Source: Tricholoma matsutake
Lineage: Eukaryota; Basidiomycota; Agaricomycetes; Agaricales; Tricholomataceae
Direction: 5' to 3'
Length of the DNA stretch: 64,000 bases
Assembly: GCA_026075535.2 (NCBI GenBank)
Contig: AP026547.1
Coordinates: forward strand, 7,192,001-7,256,000
Shown here: positions 32,165-41,736 of the stretch, in pieces
How positions within the stretch are numbered: position 1 is the stretch's first letter
Layout of the letters: each line of letters opens with the position of its first letter
Program-made: the position numbers and the translations under genes
Notes under the pieces: model-generated
Databases searched by the model: none
Told to the model about the DNA's origin: nothing
The model's input: only the letters and a program-made list of their open reading frames with translations

Positions 32165-32530
32165 CCACCGTCCACCCCATGAGCAGTTGCTCGCGAGGCT
32201 GGTGGTGGGTGGTGCATCGTATGTTGGTGGCAGTGTTTGTCCATTGTCTTTCCTTCTGGTCGTTGTTTCCCTTTCCTCTTGTCGTTTTGCCACCCTTGTC
32301 GTTCATCCCCCTCATCGTCTGCACCCATGAACCACCCTACGGGCAGCTGCTTGTAGGCGTGTCGTTTGGTGCTGTCGTCATCCCTCCACGCTGTTCCCAT
32401 GTTCTCGCACCCCATATACACCCCACGAGCAGTCGCTCACGGCAGTGATGGGGGGTGCTGGATGTCATTGGTGTCATGGGGGGTCCATGCACTCATGATC
32501 CACCCTACGAGCAGCAGCTCATAGGCGTGG
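32165..32530. repeat. four palindromic modules of CE4
   Basis: CCACCCCATGAGCAGTTGCTC (32165), CCTACGGGCAGCTGCTTGTAGG (about 32335), CCCCACGAGCAGTCGCTC (about 32420), CCTACGAGCAGCAGCTCATAGG (about 32505). The second and fourth have arms CCTAC/GTAGG and CCTA/TAGG, showing compensatory changes. Confidence 0.7.
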
Positions 32531-32759
32531 GGTGGGTGCATTGTTGGTTTGTCAGTGACGTGGCTCGAGGGGAGGGGTTGGGTGGTGCTTACCGAGCGGG
32601 TATTCCCCTTCTGGGGTCTCCTGGTGTTGCTCCCCATGCTCCTGACCATGATTGATACCCTCACATCCCGTTTTGACGGGGAGGAAGGGGGTTGCCAGGG
32701 GCGTCGTTGGGTGTGGGTTTGGCTTGCGTCAGTCCATTGTTACTCATGTAGATTAGAAC

Positions 32760-32824
32760 CTAGAAACAAAAAAAATGAATTAGTTAGTTTACAAAAGTAA
32801 AAAACGAATGAAAAAAAAACTTAC
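32760..32824 (-). other. intron-like segment of CE4
   Basis: On the minus strand: hairpin GCCCAAATGATG...CATCGTTTGGGCC (32856-32828), donor GTAAGT at 32824, branch-like CTAACTAATTC, acceptor TTTCTAG ending at 32760, then GTTCTAATC. Confidence 0.6.
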
Positions 32825-33103
32825 TATGGCCCAAACGATGATTGCATCATTTGGGCATCATTGGCCATCGAAACCAGTCGTTTCCAGTCTTGGGGGCTCG
32901 TCTAGAGATGGGGGTGAAGTGGGAGTGGTGGGAGTTGCTGGGTTGAGGTGGTTGAGGTGGGGGGGATGGAGGTGGCATGCTTGTCGTCGTTGGTGGTGGT
33001 GGGAGGAGTTGATGAGCTGGCAGGTGTGATGACACGGCTATGTGCTTTGTCATCACACCCGCAGGAATGGTATGTAGTGTAGTATGATCACTTACCTGTA
33101 ATG

Positions 33104-33180
33104 ATTGTTTAGCCTAATGGTATTGTTGTCGGTTTATGCTTACATAATCTTCTGTAGTCAAGTGTTCAATTCTCATCTGT
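33104..33180 (+). repeat. tRNA-like cap, right side of CE4
   Basis: TTTAGCCTAATGGTATTGTTG (box A-like) and AAGTGTTCAATTCTCA (box B-like). Same positional class as the caps at 2606 and 6323. Confidence 0.55.
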
Positions 33181-33603
33181 GTGTTTAATTTTTCATACTA
33201 TATTACTAAGCAAGGCTGCTTTCATTCCTATCGGAATCCTATGTTGTCTGATGTCTTAGCATAACTTCGGACTAGTCCTATGTGATTTCTATGATTGGAA
33301 ATTCCTAGGAAATTCCGATAGTCTGATCGGACTCTGATCAGACTCCATCGGACTGGACTAGGACTAAATGTGCCATTTCATGTCAATTTGGCTGGTGAAA
33401 ATGACATCGGAATATGGTTGGATTCCAATCGGAGTCCGATCGGAATCATCAGAATCATCAGATTCCTATAGGAATATGGGGGGGAGTGTAAAGACCTCCT
33501 TCAAACGGGTAGAACCATCAACATACTGTCCTGGCTGTTCAACACCATTGATGAAGATGATTTTTGTGCTACAAATTGTGCAGTTACATATGACTGGAGG
33601 CAT

Positions 33604-34080
33604 GGTGAACTTGGTTAAGCCTCAGTGAAGGAAAAGAGGGGGAAAGAATGACAGCTGTTTTGGACCATTTTGATAGAAACATCAAAATTGGTTGCTATTG
33701 TAACTGATGTACATCCTCTAACCATCCCATGCAACAGTCTGATGCCTGTCACCATAGTCACTATCATGAACCTATTGATTTAAACAGATATTTTTTTGTA
33801 AAAGGAAGCATCAATCCAAGTGCTCAATTTGGTAGGATTATGTAATAAGGTGCAAACTCCAGTCAACCATGAGTCAACCGCGAGTCAACTGCCTCGGAAC
33901 TTGCCCATTGTGTGTCACTGTGAAGATATCATGCTCAAGACAACATTGGACATTTTCAGATATTTATTACTCTTTTGTCATTCTTTTGTTATCTCTTAGT
34001 TACATCCAATTTGCTTAGTTTACTTCACCAAGGTAAGCCTATGCCCTATGCTCATATATATATATGCTAATAAGTAGATA
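33604..34080. other. intergenic, upstream of the Tnp2 gene
   Basis: No open frame worth calling. Probably contains the 5' flank and perhaps the terminal region of the Tnp2 element, but no inverted end could be identified. Confidence 0.4.
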
Positions 34081-34827
34081 TTAGAGGACTCGTTCATGCC
34101 AGGCTTTAGCCATGGCCCAATTGGACAAGTTCAGTTGTATGGAAGTCTGATTCCTGATGTGATCCAGTGGGCTGGGTTGCTGATCCATGAACTCTGAAGG
34201 TTCAGAATCTTCAGATATCTCATCCTTGAATGCATCTTGATACTCTTCTCCCTTCGGTAGTGTGCAGTTTCCTTCGTACGTTCTCATGGATGCTACCACA
34301 GCATTCCATTCATCTGGCATTCTGGGGTTGTGTAGCCAATCATGTTGTGGTCGGGGTACTGGTCTATCCCAAAATGAATGAGTGCTTCGACTCATTGTTG
34401 CTTTATCTTGTTCCTCAAGGATCTTTTCCTCTTTGTCCGTGATCATATCTTCTACTTTTACCTTAGAAGATTAAGGAATAGCACGGGTATGGGTAACACC
34501 GTGGGTTTCTGGTCACGGGTATGCCCGGGTATGGGTATGGGTATGGGATTGCCATACCTGTGGAACACCATACCCATAACCATGGGTTTATGGGTACTGA
34601 ATTACTGGTCAGGTGAGTGATCATCTGACTTCATTGATTCACTCATGATGTATTTGATTTCAAACTACAGGATGATCAATGACACTACGATAGCACCCCC
34701 AACCACTGCCATGAGCAACTGCTCACAGGGTGGGGACAGGGAGCTCTGACGACCAGGAAGCGACACAAAACAACCACATCGCACAGGGAATGGGCCCAAA
34801 TGACATTTAATGTCATTTGGGCCCTAG

Positions 34828-34894
34828 GTATTTTCTATATATCTTTCATTCTCATTTTCTTTCTAACTAATTAATATTTTTATTCAATTTTTAG
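34828..34894 (+). other. intron-like segment of CL3
   Basis: Hairpin GGGCCCAAATGACATT...AATGTCATTTGGGCCC (perfect 16-bp arms), donor GTATTT at 34828, branch-like CTAACTAATTA, acceptor TTTTTAG at 34894. Confidence 0.6.
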
Positions 34895-35017
34895 ATTCTA
34901 ATAGTGCTATAGCAAGGAGCCAACACCGTTGACTCAGACAGCACCCACCACTGTTGCAAGCCTCTGCTCACAAGGTGGCGATGGGACCAGCAATGATGAC
35001 AATGCCAACGATGAGGG

Positions 35018-35085
35018 CAGGACAAGGAGGACAGGACAAGGAGGACAGGACAAGGAGGACAAGGAGGGCAGGACGACAAGGAGGA
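35018..35085. repeat. 15-bp tandem repeat (GACAAGGAGGACAGG)
   Basis: About four copies, with decay at the right end; no coding meaning seen. Confidence 0.75.
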
Positions 35086-36384
35086 CCCAAGGACCACCAC
35101 CACGACAGCACCTCCAACTGCCACCATGAGCAACTGCTCCTGGGGTGGAAATGGGATGCATTTTGGATGGGGACAATGAGCAGGCACCACCCCCCCTCCC
35201 TCACTCCAAATGTGAGCTGGAGGGGGCTATATTCTTCCTCTAGGCAACAATAACAACAGCTCCCCCTCCCTCGCTTCAAATGTGAGCCAGAGGGGGCTAT
35301 ATTCATTTTCTAGGCTGCAATGACAGCAGCTCCCCCCTCCCTCACCTCAAATCTGAGCTGGAGGGGGCTATCTTTGGTTGACTCCCCCCTCCCTCGTGTC
35401 TAGTATGAGAGGGGGGTTTCTCATTGCAGGTCCACCACCCCCTCGTCATCGACGAGACAAGAGGACAAGAGGACGAGGTCCACAGGCACCACCCCCCTCG
35501 CTCCAAATGTGAGCAGGGGTGGTTTTTCATGTTGTTCTGGGCGACAACCACCACCACCACCCCCTCCCTCACTGCAAATGCAAGCAGAGGGGTTTTTCTC
35601 TTTTCTATATATTAATTTAGTGTAATTAAAATATTAAAATACATATTTATGCCGAAACCCATGAATAAGCATGGGTAACCCGCAAAAACCCGCAGTAATA
35701 CCATACCCCTACCCATGCAGGTATGGTGTTCACGGGTACGGGTATGGGTATGAGAAAATATACCTGAGGGTTACCCCTGGCACTCCTTATAGAAGATGTG
35801 GGTTGACTCTCCATAACATTAGGTTCTTCACAATTTCCTCTAGGTTTTGAAAGTTTTGGTGCTGGTTTTTCCCCCTGTTGAAGAGTCTTACTAGTAAACT
35901 CTTCATTATCCATGAGGAGTGCAGAAACTCCTCTGGGTAGTATATGTCCATTTTTCTTGTTGTCATCATCTAGTATTTCTTCCATGGTCGGTTTACTATC
36001 ATGTAGTCAATTCTTACATTTGTTGATGCTTTGATACCTGACATAAGCATCCATCACTATCATCCAATAAGACTTTCATGCCAGATGTTGGCTTGCCGTT
36101 GACAATCACTTGCTTATTCTTGAAATCCAGTATAACCTTAGCCCAAATGAGTCCCAGAACAACCAAACAGATATCCTAAGCATTAAAAACTCGGATTCAT
36201 CAAGACCATACCGTTTGATTTCGGAGACAGTATACTGTACCAATGCAATCAATTCGTCAGGGGGTGTGACCTGTGACCAACCTGATTAAAAGTGATTTTT
36301 GTCAGGTCACGAAAACTTCTGTGACCTGGGTGAAAATTCGGCCAGAAACACATGAAAATTGCCTTTTTTGGATGCTTTTGTCGA

Positions 36385-36754
36385 GTTTAAAGCCTGTTTA
36401 CCCAAGTCCAATGGAAGAGGCCTGATTGTGGCATATGCTCTCGCCTGCTTCCCTCAGCACCATGTGCGACACCCTCCAGCACTGCATGCTCACTCTCGTG
36501 ACCTTGCACTGCATGCACGCACCAGTCACTGTACTACATGCGACAATGATTCATGCTGAACCTTAGTCTGGGCCATGTCATGTGCTGTGACCCCCTATTC
36601 CTAGTGAGATGTGTGAGTCGCAGAGACATTGTTCCAGTGTCTCTCTACTTCTCACTCTCTCCTAGGTAAGGGGCTCTCCCTAGTATTAGTCTCTCTACTT
36701 CTCACTCTCTCCTAGTGTCATCTTGCTGTGTATCTCATATATATTTTTGTACTT
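36385..36754 (+). repeat. NgT repeat A1
   Basis: TTTAAAGCCTGTTTACCCAAG to TATATTTTTGTACT; matches A2 at 58872-59184 apart from an extra 40-bp duplicated CTCTCTACTTCTCACTCTCTCC stretch and a CGTGACC-rich insertion in A1. Confidence 0.85.
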
Positions 36755-36777
36755 CAAATCTACACATTGTTCCTCAT

Positions 36778-38224
36778 ATGACAAGCGATGCACATGCAGC
36801 CTATTTCAGACAAGCAGTCGTAATGGAGGGAGAAGGATCCACCATTCAAACTGACCTTGCAGGATCATCTGGAGGGCAAGGCATGGGAAACCAATCTTCA
36901 CAAATGGCCCCTACTATTGGAATGGCTGGACATGGACTCAACACCCCTACAGGTAACCATGATAGGGGAAGATCACCTCTAGTTGCACCTGTACAAGGAC
37001 CACCTACCAGGGAAGGAGTCTTCAGGGCCAATCTCTTCTCAAGGATGGATGACCTTGTCAAAGACTTCAGGAAAGAGAAAATCTCGTGCATGGAAACCTT
37101 ATACCAAATCCTACAAATCTTACATGACTCGAAACTCCCCAAACCAGTTAGAAAGGCCACCCTTGAAGAAACACTGACCTCATCACAGTTTGACAAAGAG
37201 GAGCTGAACTACAAGGACTGCAGGCTCAAGGGTTCCAAGACCAAGGAGCTTCAGGGGGTGAGGGAGATGTTAGCAGTGAACAGGGAGGAAGCAGCCAACC
37301 AAACCAACCAAATATGGGTGAGGCCAAGCATCTCCTATATGGACTTCACAAAGAACTGTTCTGCAAGAAGTGACAGCGGAGCCTTTCAGGATCCTCCAGC
37401 TCTGACGGTGACTCCCAAGCTGGGGGGGAAGGAGGATCAAATAAGAAGAAGTGGGTCTACCAATCTCAATTACCTTGGTACATTGCTGAAATTGCCGCCG
37501 AGGGGAAAGAGGTCAACAAAAACCGAAAGAAGACTTGGGAAACCCTCGCTATTTTCCAGAATGACCTCACCTTTGCCAAGCAAGAAATATGTCGAGCAGC
37601 CTCAGCCCCCCAAGGGTTCCCAGAGTCAGAATGGAAGCAAATCTTCAAGGGTGAAGCCATCAATCTCAATGTTGTCTTCAGTAATCTCCACCACATTGCC
37701 CCTCCTAAGGAGAATGTGGGACACACTGGAGGAACAGAGGTATCTCTTGGGAAAACAGATCCAGCATGAAAAGTCCAAACAAGTGGCAATTGGACCGTTA
37801 CCTGGCATCGGCCTCTAAAGTGACTGCATTCGCTTTCCCACACAGAAGCGAGGAGCTGCAACAGTGGGGAGACTACATGGCCTCTGAATTCTCTGCCAAG
37901 CAGCTCAACACTCACCACAAGCTCATCTCTTTCAACAAAGCAGTCAGGGCAATGGTCAGCGGAGGGCAGGCAATCTTACTCACTGACCATGACCATTTCA
38001 CCTACTTGTACTTGGCATATCTCCTCCCTGACAGAATCCAAGGAGTGTCGAGTGGATGCTCCACAGGAGACCAACACCTCAAAGACCGTGTATCCAAAGT
38101 ATGCAGGCGTTACAACAGTGCAGGAGGATGTCAAAGTGCAGTGGGCACATGTAGATACCGACATACATGCAGCAAATGCAAACAGCATGGACATGGACAA
38201 GAAGCTTGCACTCAGCAAAATTGA
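36778..38224 (+). pseudogene. NgT gag-like protein
   Basis: A Gly/Ser-rich N-terminal part (36778-37050) precedes a charged helical region. The frame changes near 37430 (KKKWVYQSQLPWYIAEIAAEG in another frame) and again near 37770, where LASASKVTAFAFPHRSEELQQWGDY, TDHDHFTYLYLAYLLPDR and a Cys/His cluster (CRRYNSAGGC, CRYRHTCSKCKQHGHGQEAC) follow. The C-terminal cluster resembles a nucleic-acid-binding finger. Frameshifts and at least one stop (after SLGKTDPA) make it non-functional. Assigned as gag-like from position and family resemblance. Confidence 0.7.
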
Positions 38225-38394
38225 CGTGGCTTACAGGATGCACCTGAAGCATCTCAGGTATAATATCTGGAGTAGTGAGGAAGAAGGGTCTTTTGGCTAT
38301 TCACTCACTCCACCCTGCCTTGTGGCATGGACAGAGTATGCAAAACCACTCCCCAGAGCACGACCTCAAGAACACTGAAGCAATACAAACAATC

Positions 38395-39342
38395 GGAGAT
38401 AACCCAGATCTATTCAAGATTGTCATGCCCATTAATATTGATCGCTTCAAAGAGCTACTCAAGACCCATCCTAACTGACCTTTCATCCAATCTGTCTGCC
38501 AAGGACTACGTGAAGGTTTCTGGCCTTGGGTGAACACACAACATGACTCTTACCCAAGCATTGTCAATGAATCACTAGGGATGCCTCACAAAGCGGCAGA
38601 GAGAGATTTCCTGTTGGCACAAAGGGACCATGAGTGCTTGAAGGGTATGTTCTCTGGATCTTTCAGTCGAGACCTACTTCCAGGCATGCATGCATCCCCA
38701 ATCCATGCAGTGCCTAAACCACACTCTGAGAAGTTATTAATGGTAATCAACCAGAGCACAGGTCCGTATGCACCTAATACAATGATCACGCATGAGGACG
38801 TCAAGGGGTTTCCCCTGGACAACATGCAGCACCTTGGAGACAGTTTACTCACATGCCACCAAACCAATCCCAATCAGTCCCTAGTCTTGTTCAAATCAGA
38901 TGTAGCTGAAGCATACCACCTACTTCCCATGCACCCACTGTGGCAAACCAAGCAGATAGTCACCATTGACAGCGAACACAATGTTGACCGAAACAACTGT
39001 TTTGGTGGACATGGTTCTGCAGTGATCTACATCCCTTTCAATGGCCTTGTGACATGGATCACCACGAATGTCCTTTCGATCCTCGATCTATGGACCTACA
39101 TGGACAACTCTTTTGGGATTGACAAAGAGGGGAATAAACTCATGCCGGCAAACCAAGTTAAACTTCTGTCCCTGTGGGATGAACTGGGTATCCCACACAA
39201 AGTATGCAAACAAGTTTTTGGCAAGAAACTCACAATCATTGGTATCAAAGTCAATGCCAACAGCCTGACCCTCACTCTCCCCAAACAAGGACTCAATGAC
39301 CTCCTGCAAGAGCTCCAGGAGTTCACATCAAGGTCTGTGTGA
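38395..39342 (+). pseudogene. NgT reverse transcriptase (DIRS/Ngaro type)
   Basis: A long frame covers most RT motifs: GFWPWVNTQHDSYP upstream, AERDFLLAQRDHECLKGMFSG, PGMHASPIHAVPKPHSEKL, LVLFKSDVAEAYHLLPMHPLWQ, NNCFGGHGSAVIYIPF and IGIKVNANSLTLTLPKQ. The catalytic box that is YVDDN in relatives reads YMDN, so one Asp is missing. RNase H follows in broken frames to about 40040 (HIPGEKNEVADAISQ is its last recognisable block). The motif order with FGGR/FGGH and IHAVPKP is characteristic of DIRS-type RT and not of Gypsy. Confidence 0.88.
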
Positions 39343-40040
39343 AAGTGAACCCTACATTGCTGGCAGCAACTAGCAGGGTGGATGAATTGGAGTTTTAACA
39401 TGTTCCCTATGATTTGCCCAGCCCTCAACAATATATACCCAAAGTTTGCAGGAAAACAGCAGCCTCTGATGAAGATGTGGGTTAACAACTGACTCCAGGA
39501 AGACCTCGCATGGGCAGTAGAGCATCTACAAGTGTCCTTGGGGGTCAGATTGTTATCCTCCATGAGTTGGAATGCAGAGGATGCAGATGAGACTTTGTTC
39601 TGTGATGCATGCATGGAGGGGATGGCTTTCTGGTACCCCAGCCATCGTCAAGGCTTTTACTCATGAGTACCTTCAGGTGTGGTGTGTGACATTATTTTCT
39701 ATTATGAAGCCTTAGCCGTCACAAGTGCGATTGACAACTTACATGTGAGAGGTTCTGAGTACTCTACAGTAATCATCTCCACCAACAGTATGAACACAGT
39801 AGACATCTTCAGTTCACTCCATTGCTGACCCGAGTACAACCCCCTGCTACAGCACTGTGTCGATGTTTTCCTTGGCAACAATTAGATGTGCGCATACTAC
39901 ACATCCCAGGAGAGAAGAATGAGGTTGCAGATGCCATCTCTCAGCATGATTTCGACAAAGCAACCAGACTGGTCCCTAGGATACACATCTCAGCTTTCAA
40001 ACCCCCACAATTCGTGACGTTGGGGGCAACAAAAAAATGA
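39343..40040 (+). pseudogene. NgT RNase H-like region
   Basis: Interrupted by many stops, but the sequence ends with the conserved LDVRILHIPGEKNEVADAIS and a linker RIHISAFKPPQFVTLGATKK that in relatives joins RNase H to the recombinase. Confidence 0.7.
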
Positions 40041-40200
40041 TTACATCTCATGTCCATGCCCAGCAACCATTATGGGAGCTGTGGTCACAGGAGCAGCTTG
40101 TCTGAGAACAAGCAATTGCACTTGGGCAAGCAATTGACATCAGCACATGGAAAAACTATGGTTCCACCCTCAACTCTTACCTATCCTTCGTACACATGCA
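40041..40200 (+). pseudogene. NgT tyrosine recombinase, N-terminal part
   Basis: A frame reads HVHAQQPLWELWSQEQLV, EQAIALGQAIDISTWKNYGS and TLNSYLSFVHMH, the SAM-like core-binding domain of DIRS/Ngaro recombinases. It breaks exactly at GM2 (duplication at 40193-40200) and continues at 56866. Confidence 0.8.
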
Positions 40201-40609
40201 TAGGGCACGGCATGGGTACGGGTAACACCGTGTGTTTCCAGTCATGGGTATGCATGGGTATGGGTATGGGTATGGGATTGCCATACCCAGGCAACACCAT
40301 ACCCTTTTCCACAGTGTTACGGGTATGTGCAGGTATTCTGGTACCTGGATTTTGGTCAGGTGAGTGATCATCTGTGTTGAGATTTCGACTTTTTAATGAC
40401 ATATCACGGGAAAAACCCCCTGTGATGAGATGTGAACATCTTTTTCAGCAAATTTCTATCAAATATCATAAAAAATAACAGTAAAAAATGCAGGGGTACT
40501 TTTTGATGACATATCGTGGGTTTACCCCCTGCAAGAAGATGCAAACATCTTTTTCAGCAATTTCCTATCAAATATAATGAAAAATATCAATACCCATGAA
40601 TAACCACGG

Positions 40610-41614
40610 TGATGATGCTCAACCTGGAAGCTCAACCAAAACCAACTAAACTGGTCTTAGGAGATATAACACAAGTCAGAGTAAGGTTGCGAGGTAGTAC
40701 TGAATATCACCATGCTATCCAAAGACTGGTAAATGTACTGTAGAACATTGCGGAGCAGTATTAGGCTGTGCGAAGTTCTGCAAAGCCATCTGAAGTAACA
40801 CAAAACACTACAAAGTGTTCCGAAACAACACGAAAGAGTTTAGTGGCAATGTGAATGAGTTCGAGAATCTCCAAAATGGTTTCACAAGTGCTGGACAGGG
40901 TGACAATAGTTGAAGGTGAGGTAAGAGATGATGACACAGTAGATAGACGATTTGACGAAAGTTTCGAGAAACTATGTGGTGAAACGACATAGTTCACAGA
41001 ATACTTCAGTGAATTCAGACTAAGACTAAGCTAAAACTCAAGAGTTAAACCCTTAAGTCAGATGATAGGTGATGGGAGAAGACGATTTCCTGTTGTCTCG
41101 ACAGTAAATACACCAAACTATATATGTTTTAGAGAGATAGTACTAAAAAGGTAAAAGGCCATGAGGCAAAACATGTGGTAAACATGAGGCAGTGAACAAG
41201 GTGTTGAAATCATGAAGTAAATGAGAAAATGATAAGAAAGAAACATGCCATATATATGATATATCAAATCTCCTTGTCTTGTGGTTCCAATAAATCATGA
41301 ATACATCTAAAAGCACCTCGATGCACACTAAGTTGCTAGCTGTTGTGTTTCTTCGTGTTTGTGGTGGCAGGAACGTGATGCATTAGTGTGTGTAATGGTG
41401 GGAGCATGTGTTCGAGGTTTGGTACGATATGAATATGGCAGCCGAAGTCGTTCAAATTGGTTCGAAGTCTTTTGAAATGTTTCGAAGTGTTGTTTCATTG
41501 TTTCGTGCATTTGTAGGCATTTGTAAGCATTCGCGAAATTGTAGGACTTTGGAAAGGAGGTGTCTGAGTGTGATTTCTTGATTTCAGAGCTCTGCTGCCA
41601 TAGTGGACCTATCA
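40610..41614 (-). repeat. 3' LTR of GyB
   Basis: 1005 bp. On the minus strand it follows the purine tract AGTAAGGGGGAGGA and starts TGATAGGTCC. Contains many CpG/TpG differences from the other LTR. Confidence 0.9.
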
Positions 41615-41736
41615 TCCTCCCCCTTACTGAAATCCTGACTGTCCCAGTCAGCCAATCAGTGTCACATGCCAAATCCATGATTGTGTTGAAAAACCTATAA
41701 AGGTAACTCAAAAACCTCGCTCTTTTTCTCCCATCT

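Larger units (their letters stand above)
31366..33498 (-). mobile_element. CE4: cap element in Tnp2 exon 1, 8-bp TSD CTTCAAAC
   Basis: Ends ATAAACTTTGCACTCCCCCC and (inverted) GAGGTCTTTACACTCCCCCC, both followed by CATATTCCTAT. Perfect duplication CTTCAAAC at 31358-31365 and 33499-33506. Removing it restores the Tnp2 reading frame (GSTRLK joined to HEKQDK). Body: subterminal repeats, cap 31690-31776, hairpins 31830-32030, four palindromic modules, minus-strand intron-like segment 32760-32824 with hairpin 32828-32856, GGTGTGATGACA palindrome, cap 33104-33180. 2133 bp, with no nested insertion, so it is the best reference copy of the family. Confidence 0.88.
28954..33603 (-). pseudogene. Tnp2-like (CACTA-type) transposase, split by CE4
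   Basis: Exon 1 starts at the ATG at 33603 (CNCTICSTK, QPGQYVDGSTRLK), is cut by CE4, and resumes at 31365 with HEKQDKRPVSQLAKG up to a donor at about 31248. The next exon encodes ICLLVIWLHNRAGVS and VEVALSSSG. It is joined abruptly, in a changed frame, to SHLLEPVIKSVAKYG, ISVKAKMAPVIADLEG and FCSFCLC, so the central part of the family (about 100-150 residues, including its catalytic-core start) is deleted. Conserved LPYWDPVKHVVLGFMHNWLE, an acidic insert, FSEFPGERMNGKLQ and a C-terminal domain ending TYGIGRKVLVVCW follow, with a frame change near 29660. Family recognition is strong; the gene is inactive. Confidence 0.8.
34472..35789 (+). mobile_element. CL3: GGGTATGG-end element, 8-bp TSD TAGAAGAT
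   Basis: Ends TAAGGAATAGCACGGG and (inverted) TAAGGAGTGCCAGGGG, perfect duplication TAGAAGAT (34464-34471, 35790-35797). Subterminal regions are built of GGGTATGGGTATGGGTATGG and its inverse. Inside: palindromic modules (34707, 34960, 35122), hairpin 34792-34824 with intron-like segment 34828-34894, and GC-clamped CCCTCCCTC...GAGGGGG units (35190-35600). No tRNA-like caps. 1318 bp, no coding capacity. It links the GGGTATGG elements to the cap family. Confidence 0.85.
34081..36000 (-). pseudogene. unrecognised gene split by CL3
   Basis: Part 1 (about 35985-35798) reads PTMEEILDDDNKKNGHILPRG and ends ESQPTSS. Across CL3 it continues at 34471 with KVKVEDMITDKEEKILEEQ, FWDRPVPRPQHDWLHNPRMPDEW, SMRTYEGNCTLPKGEEY, QQPSPLDHIRNQTSIQLNL and ends WHERVL. 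Upstream (36000-36300) degenerate frames (AKVILDFKNKQVIVNGKPTSG) may be earlier coding sequence. Hydrophilic, acid-rich; no domain recognised. It may be part of a retroelement polyprotein. The junction is supported by the TSD, not by the protein family. Confidence 0.45.

Noticed and set aside
34470..34600. An interstitial telomere or chromosome end
   Set aside because: The GGGTATGG repeats lie inside inverted element ends with a perfect 8-bp duplication, and recur inverted at the other end of the element.
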